Positions 35,012-44,435 are shown, counted from the first letter of the stretch. The stretch: 64,000 bases of DNA from Nocardiopsis mwathae (GCF_014201195.1 NZ_JACHDS010000001.1:4774001-4838000), one strand, 5' to 3'. Translations and numbers: made by a program. Notes: generated by a model not told the origin, from the letters alone.

Positions 35012-35227
35012 GGTCGTCCTCCTGGGGTGCGGTGAACAGCCATCGTGTCGGCCGGCCGCCGGGCCCGCGGGGGATCGGCCCCGCGCCGACGAACCGGCCT
35101 TTCCGCCGCGGGATTCCGCCCCCGAACACCGACGCCGGCCCCGGGTGCACGACCACACGCGCTCTCATCATCATCTCGCGTGCACTCTTCCCGAGACCGG
35201 CGCGGGTACGCAATGCGCTCGGGCGCC

Positions 35228-35689
35228 TCAGGCGACCTCGACGATCAGTTCGACCTCGACCGGGACGTCCATCGGCAGTACGGCCACGCCGACCGCGCTG
35301 CGGGCGTGCACCCCGGCGTCGCCGAAGACCTCGCCGATGAGCTCGCTGGCCCCGTTGATGACCTGCGGCTGGCCGGTGAAGGACGGGTCGCTGGCCACGA
35401 ACCCGACCAGTTTGACCACGCGCTTCACCTTGGACAGCTCGCCGATCTCCGCCTTCACCGCGGCGAGCGCGTTCAGCGCGCAGATGCCCGCGAGCTCCTT
35501 CGCGCGCTCCGGGGTGACGTCGGCGCCGACCTTGCCGGTGGCGGCGGGCGCGCCCTGCACCATCGGCACCTGGCCGGAGATGTAGACGTGGTCGCCCGTC
35601 CGCACCGCCGGTGTGTAGGCGGCGAGCGGCTTGACCACCTCGGGCATCGTGTGCCCGAGCTTCTCGATGCGCTCCTCGGGCGTCGCCAT
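35228..35689 (-). CDS. ridA: RidA/YjgF family protein
   Basis: A 153-residue Rid protein, which hydrolyses reactive enamine/imine intermediates. Conserved blocks are HVYISGQVPMV, NALAAVKAEIG, VKRVVKLVGFVAS and a C-terminal AVLPMDVPVEVELIVE, where Arg of the classic RidA site (..R..V.V..LP..) appears as HARSAVGVAVLP. Start ATG 35689 overlaps the DUF4177 stop by one base (TGATG), suggesting translational coupling. It corresponds to Rv3678c. Confidence 0.88.
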   Translation of the reverse strand: MATPEERIEKLGHTMPEVVKPLAAYTPAVRTGDHVYISGQVPMVQGAPAATGKVGADVTPERAKELAGICALNALAAVKAEIGELSKVKRVVKLVGFVASDPSFTGQPQVINGASELIGEVFGDAGVHARSAVGVAVLPMDVPVEVELIVEVA

Positions 35690-35862
35690 CAGGCCTTCAC
35701 CCGCTTCATGTAGGCGACCAACTGCTGGTTGCGCGGGTCGGCGTCCACGGTCGGCGCCGGAATGACGGCCACCAGCTCCCAGCCGTCCTCCCCCCAGTTG
35801 TCCAGGATCTGCTTCGTCGCGTGCGACAGCAGGGGCACCGTCGCGTATTCCCACTTCGTCAT
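35689..35862 (-). CDS. DUF4177 small protein
   Basis: A 57-residue protein starting MTKWEYATVPLLSHATKQ and containing LDNWGEDGWELVAVIP, the W-GW-L core of the DUF4177 family. It is immediately upstream of ridA with overlapping stop/start codons, as is Rv3678A in M. tuberculosis. Function unknown. Confidence 0.88.
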   Translation of the reverse strand: MTKWEYATVPLLSHATKQILDNWGEDGWELVAVIPAPTVDADPRNQQLVAYMKRVKA

Positions 35863-35933
35863 GGGCGCCACCTTACTCACCACACGCCGCCGTTGATCGT
35901 CGCGCCCACCGCCGCCCGAATAAACTCCCAGGG

Positions 35934-36962
35934 ATGAGTGCGCGCGATCGGGACTGGGATGGCGTCCGGCTGCACGTCGTGACCGGAAAGGGAGGTACCG
36001 GCAAGACGACCCTGGCCGCCGCCCTTGCGCTGGCGCTGGCCTCCGGCGGCGGGAAGGTGCTACTGGTCGAGGTCGAGGGGCGCCAGGGCATCGCCCAGCT
36101 CTTCGACTGCCCGCCACTGCCGTACGAGGAGCGGAAGGTCGCCGTCGCGCCGCGGGGCGGAGACGTGTACGCGCTGGCCGTCGACGCCGAAGCCGCCCTG
36201 CTCGACTACCTGGAGATGTTCTACGGCATGCGCCGCGCCGGGCAGGCGCTCAGCCGGTTCGGCGCGGTGGACTTCGCCGCCACCATCGCGCCGGGGATGC
36301 GCGACGTGCTGCTCACCGGCAAGGCGACGGAGGCGGTACGCCGCCGGGTGGGAGCCGACCGCAGGCGCGGAAGCGGGCGCGAGGGCTCCCAGGAGCCGTT
36401 CGTGTACGACGCCGTGGTGATGGACGCGCCACCCACCGGCCGGATCGCCCAGTTCCTCAACGTCAATGCCGAGGTGGCCGGGCTGGCCCGGGTCGGTCCC
36501 ATCCGCAACCACGCCGACAAGGTGATGGAGACGATGCGGTCGCCGGAGACCGTGGTGCACTTCGCGACCCTGCTGGAGGAGATGCCGGCCCAGGAGGCCG
36601 TGGACGGCGCAGCGGAGATCCGGGAGGTGGGGCTCAACGTCGGCGCCGTCATGGTCAACATGGTGCGCGACCCGCTGTTCGACGCGGAGTCGCTGGCGGC
36701 GGCCGCGGCCGGGCGGCTCGACGTCGACGCCCTGGCCTGCGGTTTGAAGGCCGCCCGTTTGGAGCACCCCGAGCAGAGGGCGCGCGAACTCGCCGAGGAG
36801 ATCACCGACCACGCCCTGCGGATGCGCGTGGAGTCCGCCATCCGCGACCGACTCGCCGACCTGGAACAGCCCCGCTACGAGCTCCCCTTCCTCAACGACG
36901 GCATCGACCTCGGGGGGTTGTACATGCTGGCGGATGGACTCAGGGAACAGGGCGCCGCGTGA
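35934..36962 (+). CDS. ArsA/Get3-like ATPase, first of a pair (BagA-like)
   Basis: A 342-residue ArsA-family P-loop ATPase. The deviant Walker A is VVTGKGGTGKTTLAAA with the signature Lys, switch I VEVEGRQGIAQLF, and the A-loop/switch II VMDAPPTGRIAQFLN. The arsenite-binding Cys residues of ArsA are missing. It corresponds to Rv3679, which functions as a heterodimer with Rv3680 in mycobacteria and is required for glycerol tolerance or envelope-related functions. It is divergent from the DUF4177/ridA operon. The stop TGA overlaps a GTG that opens the repeat-containing ORF downstream. Confidence 0.9.
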   Translation: MSARDRDWDGVRLHVVTGKGGTGKTTLAAALALALASGGGKVLLVEVEGRQGIAQLFDCPPLPYEERKVAVAPRGGDVYALAVDAEAALLDYLEMFYGMRRAGQALSRFGAVDFAATIAPGMRDVLLTGKATEAVRRRVGADRRRGSGREGSQEPFVYDAVVMDAPPTGRIAQFLNVNAEVAGLARVGPIRNHADKVMETMRSPETVVHFATLLEEMPAQEAVDGAAEIREVGLNVGAVMVNMVRDPLFDAESLAAAAAGRLDVDALACGLKAARLEHPEQRARELAEEITDHALRMRVESAIRDRLADLEQPRYELPFLNDGIDLGGLYMLADGLREQGAA

Positions 36963-37417
36963 GGGTGAACGAGTGCGCGAAGCCGGCGGCGCCCGACCGC
37001 CGCAGGCCCCACCGCGCCACCGGCGCAGCAAACGAGGAACCCGAACGCGGCCGAGCACACCCCGTGAGGGTGAACGAGTGCGCGAAGCCGGCGGCGCCCG
37101 ACCGCCGCAGGCCCCACCGCGCCACCGGCGCAGCAAACGAGGAACCCGAACGCGGCCGAGCACACCCCGTGAGGGTGAACGAGTGCGCGAAGCCGGCGGC
37201 GCCCAACCGCCACAGGCCCCACCGCGCCACCGGCGCAGCAAACGAGGAACCCGAACGCGGCCGAGCACACCCCGTGAGGGTGAACGAGTGCGCGAAGCCG
37301 GCGGCGCCCAACCGCCACAGGCCCCACCGCGCCACCGGCGCAGCAAACGAGGAACCCGAACGCGGCAGGAATGCAGACCGCATGACGTGTAGGGGGAACG
37401 ATGACGGACGCGCGTGA
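36959..37417 (+). CDS. possible repeat protein between the paired ATPases
   Basis: An open frame of 152 codons built almost wholly of four 35-residue repeats beginning VRVNECAKPAAP and ending EEPERGRAHP. Its GTG overlaps the first ATPase's stop (GTGA) and its end overlaps the next gene's start by 17 bases, as expected for a coupled operon gene. About 83% of its codons end in G or C, better than the other plus-strand frames but below neighbouring genes. A minus-strand frame through the same repeat is similarly open because 105 is a multiple of 3. It may equally be non-coding. Confidence 0.3.
   Translation: MRVNECAKPAAPDRRRPHRATGAANEEPERGRAHPVRVNECAKPAAPDRRRPHRATGAANEEPERGRAHPVRVNECAKPAAPNRHRPHRATGAANEEPERGRAHPVRVNECAKPAAPNRHRPHRATGAANEEPERGRNADRMTCRGNDDGRA
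36961..37368. repeat. 105-bp tandem repeat, four copies
   Basis: Units start at 36961, 37066, 37171 and 37276 (the last is shortened to about 93 bases). Copies 1-2 share GACCGCCGCAGGCC while copies 3-4 share AACCGCCACAGGCC, so the array probably grew by duplicating a two-variant set. It occupies the gap between the two ATPase genes, which are adjacent in mycobacteria. Confidence 0.95.
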
Positions 37418-38579
37418 GGCGCCGCGGCTGGACGTGGACGCGCTGCTGACCGACCGGCGTACGCAGATCGTCGTGTGCTGTGGCTCGGGCGGGGTCGGTA
37501 AGACCACCACGGCTGCGGCGCTCGGCCTGCGCGCGGCCGAGCACGGGCGCAACGTCGTCGTCATCACGGTGGACCCGGCGCGGCGGCTGGCCCAGTCGAT
37601 GGGGTTGACCGAGCTCGACAACGTCCCGCGCCGCGTACCGCTGCCGCCGGGCGCCGGCGGCACCGGCCGACCGGGGACGTTGCACGCGATGATGCTCGAC
37701 ATGAAGCGGACGTTCGACGAGATCGTCGAGTCGCACGCCGATCCCGAGCGGGCGCGGCTGATCCTGTCGAACCCCTTCTACCAGTCGCTGTCCTCCAGCT
37801 TCTCCGGGACGCAGGAGTACATGGCGATGGAGAAGCTGGGGCAGCTGCGCCAGTCGGGCGACTGGGACCTGATCATCGTCGACACCCCGCCGAGCCGGTC
37901 GGCGCTGGACTTTCTGGATGCGCCCGAGCGGCTGGGCCGGTTCCTCGACGGGCGGCTGATCAAGTTCCTCAGCGCTCCGGCGAAGACGGGCGCGTTCCGC
38001 CTGCTGGGCGCCGGGTTCGGGATGGTCACCGGCGTGATCGGCAAGATCGTCGGGGCGCAGGTGCTCAAGGACGTGCAGACGTTCGTCACCGCTTTCGACG
38101 CCGTGTTCGGCGGGTTCCAGGAGCGCGCCGAGCAGACCTACCGGCTGCTGCAGGCCCCGGGCACGGCGTTCCTCGTCGTGGCCGCGCCGGAGAGCGACGC
38201 ACTGCGCGAGGCGTCGTACTTCATCGAGCGGCTCGACCAGGACCGTATGCCGCTGGCCGGGGTGATCATCAACCGGACGCACCGGACGTCGGTTCGGGGC
38301 CTGTCGGCGGCGCGCGCGGCGGCTGCGGTGGAGGCGCTGGAGGAAGCCGGGAACCACCGGCTCGCCGCCGCGGCCCTGCGGTTGCACGCCGAGCGGGCGC
38401 GGCTGCAGGACCGGGAGGAGCGGCTCAGCGCGCATCTCACCTCGGCTCACCCCGCGGTCCCCCTCACCGAGGTGCCGGCGCGGCCGGAGGATGTGCACGA
38501 CCTGGAGGGGCTGCGCGAGATCGGCGCGGCGATCGCGGATACGGGGGACCGTGCGGGACCTGCGGCCCCTCCGGGGTGA
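37401..38579 (+). CDS. ArsA/Get3-like ATPase, second of a pair (BagB-like)
   Basis: A 392-residue ArsA-family ATPase. The deviant Walker A CCGSGGVGKTTTAAALG, VDPARRLAQSMG (switch I), and VDTPPSRSALDFLDAPERL (switch II/A-loop) are clear, with a hydrophobic segment LLGAGFGMVTGVIGKIVG in the middle. It corresponds to Rv3680. GGGGGA precedes ATG 37401 by 6 bases. It is predicted to form a heterodimer with the ATPase encoded upstream. Confidence 0.91.
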   Translation: MTDAREAPRLDVDALLTDRRTQIVVCCGSGGVGKTTTAAALGLRAAEHGRNVVVITVDPARRLAQSMGLTELDNVPRRVPLPPGAGGTGRPGTLHAMMLDMKRTFDEIVESHADPERARLILSNPFYQSLSSSFSGTQEYMAMEKLGQLRQSGDWDLIIVDTPPSRSALDFLDAPERLGRFLDGRLIKFLSAPAKTGAFRLLGAGFGMVTGVIGKIVGAQVLKDVQTFVTAFDAVFGGFQERAEQTYRLLQAPGTAFLVVAAPESDALREASYFIERLDQDRMPLAGVIINRTHRTSVRGLSAARAAAAVEALEEAGNHRLAAAALRLHAERARLQDREERLSAHLTSAHPAVPLTEVPARPEDVHDLEGLREIGAAIADTGDRAGPAAPPG

Positions 38580-38617
38580 GGTGGGCGAGGGCGGCGCCGG
38601 TCTCCCGGCGGCCGGTC

Positions 38618-39106
38618 TCAGTGCGTGAGCGCGCCGCCGCGGACCCGGTCACGGTGCTCGGCAGGGCCGGCGTCACGGTCGATGGGGGCGGCTCCGTGCG
38701 GGGCGAGGGCGGCGCGCGCGGTACCGGCGGCTCCCGTCGGGGCGGTGTGCCCGGCCTGGCTGCGGTGCAGTGAGGCGGCGAAGCCGTCGCGCGCGGACCG
38801 CTTACGCGGGATGGGGCCGCGCTCGGCGCCTTCGCGTTCGTAGGCGTCGCGTGCGGTCTCCAACAGGGCGCGCCAGGAGGTGACGTCGGGGCGGCGGCGC
38901 AGCAGCGCGCGCCGCTCGCGCTCGGTCATCCCGCCCCAGACGCCGAACTCGATCCGGTTGTCGAGGGCGTCGGCCAGGCACTCGGCCCGCACTGGGCAGC
39001 CTCGGCAGATGAGCTTGGCCCGGTTCTGTGCGGCCCCCTGCACGAAGAGCGCGTCGGGGTCGGTCTCCCGGCACATGGCCTTCGTGCTCCAGTCCGTGAT
39101 CCACAT
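38618..39106 (-). CDS. WhiB-family iron-sulfur regulator (WhiB4-like)
   Basis: A 162-residue Wbl protein. The four cluster ligands are Cys12 (KAMCRETD), CRGC at about 34-37 and Cys43 (RAECLAD). The GVWGGMTERERRALLRRR segment is the beta-turn and basic DNA-binding region. The C-terminus after about residue 105 is a variable Ala/Arg-rich extension, making it longer than Rv3681c. Position between the second ATPase and ponA matches whiB4, a redox sensor in mycobacteria. Confidence 0.9.
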   Translation of the reverse strand: MWITDWSTKAMCRETDPDALFVQGAAQNRAKLICRGCPVRAECLADALDNRIEFGVWGGMTERERRALLRRRPDVTSWRALLETARDAYEREGAERGPIPRKRSARDGFAASLHRSQAGHTAPTGAAGTARAALAPHGAAPIDRDAGPAEHRDRVRGGALTH

Positions 39107-39567
39107 CGGTGTCCCACTCCCAAGATCAACGTGTGAGGTTCTGGTGTACGGCCGACGGGCGCGGTCGTCGGCCGGGGCGGGAGGGGTCGGCGGCCGGTGC
39201 CGCTCGCGCTTGTCCGGCAGGGGCCGGGAAGGCCCGGGGCACCGAGTTTCGGACCGTCGCGTCCCCCCTCGCCATTGGGGTCGAAACTACGGACCAGGGG
39301 GCGTGAGCGACAGGCCCTTGGGGACCCATTTCCGATATGACACGGACGTGCCATTGCGACTCGCGCGAGTCATGGATTCGGCCCGCACACGGGCGATTCG
39401 CCGGTCAACCGCATCCCCTTGCCAAGCGTCGTCTATGCGAGGATTGAGCTGGGGTCTGACGGTTCGGGTGGGTGTGGTTCGCGTGGATGAGCGTGGTCGT
39501 CGGGGATGGCCCGAGATGCCCCCTCTCACACGTTCGACACGTTCCCGGCCGCACATAGTCTGATGGG
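39107..39567. other. divergent promoter region between whiB and ponA
   Basis: About 460 bases without a supported gene, separating two divergently transcribed genes. It should contain the promoters of both, but no hexamer pair is convincing enough to name. Confidence 0.5.
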
Positions 39568-41997
39568 GTGGGTCAGGGGACATTGCTGCAGAAAATCGGT
39601 CAGCTCGTAGGCGTTGGGGTCATCGCCGGTGTGCTCGTCGCGGCGCTCGCGCTGCCCGCGGTCGGAGGTCTCGGCATCACCGCGCGCAACGTCGCCACCG
39701 GGTTCCTCAACATGCCGAGCGAACTGGAAACGCCGCCGCCTCCGCAACGGTCGGTGATCTACGACCGCAACGGCGAGACCATCGCCGAGATCTTCGACCA
39801 GAACCGGGAGCTGGTCGAGCTCGACGACATGGCCCCGGTCATGCGCGAGGCCATGATCGCCATCGAGGACTCGCGCTTCTACGAGCACGGCGGCATCGAC
39901 ATCTCGGGCACCTTCCGGGCCGCGCTGCGCACACTCAGCGGCAGCACGCAGGGCGGCTCCTCACTGACTCAGCAGTACGTCAAGAACGTGCTGATCGAGA
40001 GCGCCACCTCGCAGGCCGAGCAGGAGGCGGCCCGCGAGACCTCGATCGCCCGCAAGGTGCGCGAGCTGCGCTTCGCCATCGCCCTGGAGCAGCGGGTCGG
40101 CAAGGACGACATCCTGGAGGGCTACCTCAACATCGCCTACTTCGGCGACGGCGCCTACGGCGTGGAGTCGGCCGCACAGCACTTCTTCGGGGTCAGCGCC
40201 GCCGAGCTGAACCTGGAGCAGTCCGCCGCGCTCGCCGGCGCCGTGCGCTACCCCTACCTGTACAACCTCCGCCTCAACCCCGATGACGGCAAGGAGCGCC
40301 GCGACGTCGTGCTGGACCGCATGGCGCAGACGGGGGCGATCAGCGAGGAGGAGGCCGAGGAGGCCAAGGCCAAGGACCTGGAGCTGGACGTCAGCACGCC
40401 GAGCAACGGGTGCATGCCCAGCGACCAGCCGTACTTCTGCGACTACGTGGTCCAGGAGATCGAGAAGAACGAGCAGTTCGGCAAGAACGAGACCGAGCGC
40501 GCCCGGTGGCTGCGCACGGCCGGCCTGAAGATCCACACGACGCTCGACGTCGACATGCAGGAGGCGGCCCAGGACGCCGTCGACAAGTGGGTCCCGCGCA
40601 AGAACGAGTCGCGCAAGGTGGCGGCTGAGGTCCTGATCGAGCCGGGCACCGGCGAGATCCGCGGCATGGCGCAGAGCCGGAACTACGGCCCTGACGAGTC
40701 CAAGCTCGGTGAGACGTCGATCAACTTCTCCACCGACTCCGACCGCGGCGGCAGCACCGGCTTCCAGGCGGGGTCGACCTTCAAGGCGATCACCCTGGCC
40801 GCTGCGCTGGAGCAGGGCAAGGGCTTCGGCACCTCGTTCAGCTCCGGCAACAGCACCACCATCACCGGGCAGCGCAACTGCGACGGCGGCGTGCTCGCCC
40901 CCTGGCCGGTGAAGAACGCCGGGGATACCAAGGGCGGCACCAGCAACAACATGATCTCCGGCACCAAGGGGTCGGTGAACACCTACTTCGCGCAGCTGCA
41001 GAAGAGCGTGGGGCTGTGCAACGTCATCGAGATGGCGGAGAAGCTGGGGATCCAGCGCGCCGACGGCCAGAGCTTCGACAACCCGCGGACCCAGGGGAAC
41101 AACTCCTTCACCCTGGGCAGTGAGGAGGTCTCGCCGATGGCCGTGGCCAACGCCTACGCCACGTTCGCCTCCGGCGGCGTCTACTGCAAGCCGCAGGCCA
41201 TCACGAGCATCGAGGACCAGCAGTCCGGCAAGACCATCGAGCTGGACAGCGACTGCGAGCGGGTCATCGACGAAGACGTCGCCAACGGCGTGAGCTACCT
41301 GCTGTCGCAGACCTTCAAGGGCGGGACCACCACCGGCCTGGAGATCGGCCGCCCGGCGGCGGCCAAGACCGGTACCACCGACGGTTCGGCAGCCGCGTGG
41401 TTCGCCGGGTACACCCCGAACCTGGCCAGCGCCGTCTTCGTCGGCGACCCGCGCGGGCCGCAGAACTACCCGCTGCGCAACGTCACCATCGGCGACCGCT
41501 CCTACGGTGCGGTCTACGGGGCCACCATCCCCGGGCCGATCTGGAAAGAGACCATGAGCAAGGCGGTGAAGGACCTCCCCGAGGAGAAGTTCCCCGCACC
41601 GCCGGGCAAGTTCGGCTCCAGGTCCGAGCCGTCGCCCTCGCGGGATGACGATGACGCCGACACGACTCCGGCGAGCAACGCCACGGGTGAGGGCGGCGTG
41701 CCCAACGTCCTGGGGCAGCAGGAGTCCGCGGCGGTGCGGGCGCTGGAGGACGCCGGATACAGCGTCAGCGTCTCCAACACGCGGATCCGCTCCACCCACC
41801 CTGAGGGCACCGTGGCCGCGGTCAACCCCGACCCGGGCACGTCACTGCCGCCGGGCGCGACGGTCAACGTGTTCCTCAGCAACGGCGGCGGCGCGGGCCG
41901 CGCCACGACCGTCCCCGACGGACACGTGTGGCGTCCCGGCACGGGACCGGTCCTGGCCCCGGCCATGACACGCTTCACAGGCCACGACGCCCCCTGA
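39568..41997 (+). CDS. ponA2: class A penicillin-binding protein with PASTA domain (PonA2-like)
   Basis: An 809-residue bifunctional peptidoglycan synthase. After an N-terminal membrane helix comes the glycosyltransferase domain (AIEDSRFYEHGGID, GGSSLTQQYVKN), then the transpeptidase with SxxK in AGSTFKAITLA, SxN in KGSVNTYFAQ and KTG in AAKTGTTDGSAAAWF. A single C-terminal PASTA domain (VPNVLGQQESAAVRALEDAG) is followed by a short tail. It corresponds to Rv3682. The start is GTG 39568. Confidence 0.94.
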   Translation: MGQGTLLQKIGQLVGVGVIAGVLVAALALPAVGGLGITARNVATGFLNMPSELETPPPPQRSVIYDRNGETIAEIFDQNRELVELDDMAPVMREAMIAIEDSRFYEHGGIDISGTFRAALRTLSGSTQGGSSLTQQYVKNVLIESATSQAEQEAARETSIARKVRELRFAIALEQRVGKDDILEGYLNIAYFGDGAYGVESAAQHFFGVSAAELNLEQSAALAGAVRYPYLYNLRLNPDDGKERRDVVLDRMAQTGAISEEEAEEAKAKDLELDVSTPSNGCMPSDQPYFCDYVVQEIEKNEQFGKNETERARWLRTAGLKIHTTLDVDMQEAAQDAVDKWVPRKNESRKVAAEVLIEPGTGEIRGMAQSRNYGPDESKLGETSINFSTDSDRGGSTGFQAGSTFKAITLAAALEQGKGFGTSFSSGNSTTITGQRNCDGGVLAPWPVKNAGDTKGGTSNNMISGTKGSVNTYFAQLQKSVGLCNVIEMAEKLGIQRADGQSFDNPRTQGNNSFTLGSEEVSPMAVANAYATFASGGVYCKPQAITSIEDQQSGKTIELDSDCERVIDEDVANGVSYLLSQTFKGGTTTGLEIGRPAAAKTGTTDGSAAAWFAGYTPNLASAVFVGDPRGPQNYPLRNVTIGDRSYGAVYGATIPGPIWKETMSKAVKDLPEEKFPAPPGKFGSRSEPSPSRDDDDADTTPASNATGEGGVPNVLGQQESAAVRALEDAGYSVSVSNTRIRSTHPEGTVAAVNPDPGTSLPPGATVNVFLSNGGGAGRATTVPDGHVWRPGTGPVLAPAMTRFTGHDAP

Positions 41998-42009
41998 CGG
42001 CCGACGGCG

Positions 42010-42057
42010 GCGAAAGGGGTGGGTGGTCCCGGATCCGGGACCACCCACCCCTTTCGC
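42010..42057. terminator. perfect 48-bp palindromic terminator
   Basis: A perfect palindrome with 24-bp arms centred on GGATCC lies between the convergent ponA2 and YqeY genes. It should act as a bidirectional terminator. Confidence 0.85.
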
Positions 42058-42141
42058 GCTTCATCACCCGTGCCCGGGCGTCACCGCGCTGCCCACCGCA
42101 TCACCGCAGGCAGGGCGGACGGATCGCCCGGCACGACCGCG

Positions 42142-42597
42142 TCACGCGGAGAGCTGCCGCTTGACCTCCGCAGCGACCCGGCCGCCCTCGGCGCGCCCGG
42201 CGACCTTCGGGTTGACGACCTTCATCACCTGGCCCATGGCCTTGACGTCGCCCGCCCCCGCCTCCGCGATCGCGGCGCTGACAAGGTCGGCCAGCTCGGC
42301 GTCGGTGAGCTGCGCGGGAAGGTACTCGGCGAGGACCTCGCCCTCCTCGCGCTCGGCCCGCGCCTGCTCGGGGCGGTCACCCTTGTCGAACGCGTCCGCG
42401 GCCTCACGGCGCTTCTTGGCCTCGCGCGTGAGGAGCTTGACGACCTCGTCGTCGCCGAGTTCGCGCGCGGAGCCGCCGGCCACCTCCTCGGTGGTGAGGG
42501 CGGTCAGCACCATGCGCAGCGTCCGGGTCCGCAACTCGTCGCGCGCCTTCATCGCGGCGGTGAGGTCGGCTTTCAGGCGGTCTTTGATTTCGGCCAT
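42142..42597 (-). CDS. GatB/YqeY domain protein
   Basis: A 151-residue YqeY protein: LKADLTAAMKARDELRTRTLRMVL at the N-terminus (shown by its ends LKADLTAAMK and TRTLRMVL) and LPAQLTDAELADLVSAAI, with MGQVMKVVNPKVAGRAEG at the C-terminus. YqeY is related to the tail domain of GatB, and may affect tRNA amidation. ATG 42597 was chosen; an ATG four codons upstream (42609) is possible. No ribosome binding site is visible. It is divergent from the phosphoesterase gene. Confidence 0.9.
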   Translation of the reverse strand: MAEIKDRLKADLTAAMKARDELRTRTLRMVLTALTTEEVAGGSARELGDDEVVKLLTREAKKRREAADAFDKGDRPEQARAEREEGEVLAEYLPAQLTDAELADLVSAAIAEAGAGDVKAMGQVMKVVNPKVAGRAEGGRVAAEVKRQLSA

Positions 42598-42763
42598 GCA
42601 AGAGATCATAGAGTCCGATCCGCGCAGCACCCACGACTTTTCCACCGGTGCCGGGCCGGACCCGCGGCCGCACAGCCGCCGCGGACTGGGGACGAAGCCG
42701 CAGAAGGCCCATCCGGGTCGCGGCATCTGGCACCATCACATAAGCGGACATGGGGAGGTGCGG

Positions 42764-43672
42764 GTGAAACACCTGGGGAGAACGATCGGCCGGGCTGCGG
42801 CCGTCACCGCGGCGGTGGGCGTCGCAGGGCTCGGCTACGCGTCGTTGATCGAGCGCAACTGGTTCCGGCTGCGCCACTACGAGATTCCGCTGCTTGAGGA
42901 GGGGGCGCGGCGGCTACGCGTGCTCCACCTCTCCGACGCGCACCTGACACCCGGGCGCCGGATGCTCATGGACTGGGTCCGCGGGCTCGACGACTACCGG
43001 CCCGACCTGGTCGTCAACACCGGCGACTCGCTGGCGCACCCCGATGCCGTCGGCCCGTTCATCGACGCGCTGGGGCCGCTGCTGGACCGGCCGGGCGCGT
43101 TCGTGTTCGGGTCCAACGACCTGTACTCACCGACGTTCAAGAACCCCGCCCGCTACCTGTGGCGCGACAGCAAGACCGACTACGGCGAGCGGGCCGAACC
43201 GGACCTGCCGTGGCAGGAGCTGGGAGCGGCGATGAGCGCGTCGGGGTGGCTGGACCTGAACAACGGCACCGGGCGGCTGAAGGCGGGCGAGGCGGACATC
43301 GCCTTCGGCGGCGTGCACGACTCGCACATCGGGCTGGACCGCTACGACGCCATCGCGGGCCCCGCCGCACCGGACGCCGACGTCCGCGTCGGCGTGCTGC
43401 ACTCCCCCGAACCGGCCAACCTCGACCGCTTCGAATCCGACGGCTACGACCTCCTCCTCGCCGGCCACACCCACGGCGGCCAGATCTGCATGCCCTTCTA
43501 CGGCACGCTGGTCACCAACTGCGGTATCGACCGCACCCGCGCCTGGGGCCTCAACCGCTACGGCCGCTCCTGGCTCCACGTCTCCGGCGGGCTGGGCACC
43601 TCCCCCTACGCCCCGGTCCGCTTCTGCTGCCGCCCCGAAGCCAGCCTGATCGACCTGGTCGCGCGCGGTTAG
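42764..43672 (+). CDS. metallophosphoesterase (Rv3683-like)
   Basis: A 302-residue calcineurin-like phosphoesterase. Motifs are LHLSDAHLTPG (GDxH-like first site), VVNTGDSLAHPDA, GSNDLY (GNHD variant with Ser-Asn-Asp), VLHSPEP and AGHTHGGQICMP. An N-terminal hydrophobic helix suggests membrane anchoring. GTG 42764 is preferred because GGGGAGG lies 6 bases upstream; the longer frame overlaps YqeY. The same gene follows ponA2 in mycobacteria. Confidence 0.9.
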   Translation: MKHLGRTIGRAAAVTAAVGVAGLGYASLIERNWFRLRHYEIPLLEEGARRLRVLHLSDAHLTPGRRMLMDWVRGLDDYRPDLVVNTGDSLAHPDAVGPFIDALGPLLDRPGAFVFGSNDLYSPTFKNPARYLWRDSKTDYGERAEPDLPWQELGAAMSASGWLDLNNGTGRLKAGEADIAFGGVHDSHIGLDRYDAIAGPAAPDADVRVGVLHSPEPANLDRFESDGYDLLLAGHTHGGQICMPFYGTLVTNCGIDRTRAWGLNRYGRSWLHVSGGLGTSPYAPVRFCCRPEASLIDLVARG

Positions 43673-43739
43673 TCCGCCGATCCGACGCCTGGGGGTGGCC
43701 GTCCGGCAGCCACCCGTGCCGTGCATGCACACTGGAAAC

Positions 43740-44435
43740 ATGTACTCCGAACGGGGCTCACGTGTCCCCGGGGCGGTGGTGTGGCGGGGGAGGGCCGAGG
43801 GGCCCGACGCGGTCGAACAGCGCGTCCTGCCGGACGGGTGCATGGACCTGATCTGGGTGCCGGGCGCCCCGCTGCTCGTGGCCGGGCCGGATACCGTGGC
43901 GCACGCGGCGGCCTGGCGGGCCGATACCGAGGTCATCGGGGTGCGGTTCTTCCCCGGCACGGCCCCCGCGATCCTCGGGGTGGCCGCGCACGAACTGCGC
44001 GACCAGCGGGTTCCCCTGGTGGAGCTGTGGCCGTCGTCGGCCGTGCGCGCCCTGACCGACCGCCTCGCAAGGGCTCCGGATCCGGCGGACCGGCTGGAGG
44101 AGTTCGCGCTCCGACGGCTGGCGCGCGTCGGCCCCCCGGATCCGGAGCTCGTCGCGATCGCGGAGCTCGCGCGTGCGGGGGCGACCGTCGCGGAGACGGC
44201 GCGCGAACTCGGCGTCGGTGAGCGGCGGCTGCACCGGCGCTGCCGATCCGCCTTCGGCTACGGTCCCAAGACGCTGGCCCGGATCCTGCGGATGCAGCGG
44301 GCGCTGGCGCTCGCCCGCGACGGAGTCGCGTGGGCGGCGGCCGCGGCTCGCACCGGATACGCCGACCAGGCCCACCTCACCCGCGAGGTGACGGCCCTGG
44401 CCGGGGCCGCACCCACGGAGCTCATCCGGCGGTAG
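43740..44435 (+). CDS. AraC-family regulator
   Basis: A 231-residue regulator. The N-terminal part has a DUF6597-like sensor (VLPDGCMDLIWVPGAPLLVAGP), the C-terminal part an AraC HTH (TVAETARELGVGERRLHRRC and AAARTGYADQAHLTREV). It overlaps the convergent VOC gene by 14 bases at the 3' end. Together they resemble AraC/glyoxalase pairs in actinomycetes, but the inducer is unknown. Confidence 0.87.
   Translation: MYSERGSRVPGAVVWRGRAEGPDAVEQRVLPDGCMDLIWVPGAPLLVAGPDTVAHAAAWRADTEVIGVRFFPGTAPAILGVAAHELRDQRVPLVELWPSSAVRALTDRLARAPDPADRLEEFALRRLARVGPPDPELVAIAELARAGATVAETARELGVGERRLHRRCRSAFGYGPKTLARILRMQRALALARDGVAWAAAAARTGYADQAHLTREVTALAGAAPTELIRR

Noticed and set aside
36060-38498. Minus-strand open frame of 812 codons through both ATPase genes
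   Set aside because: Shadow of two well-conserved plus-strand genes and the tandem repeat between them.
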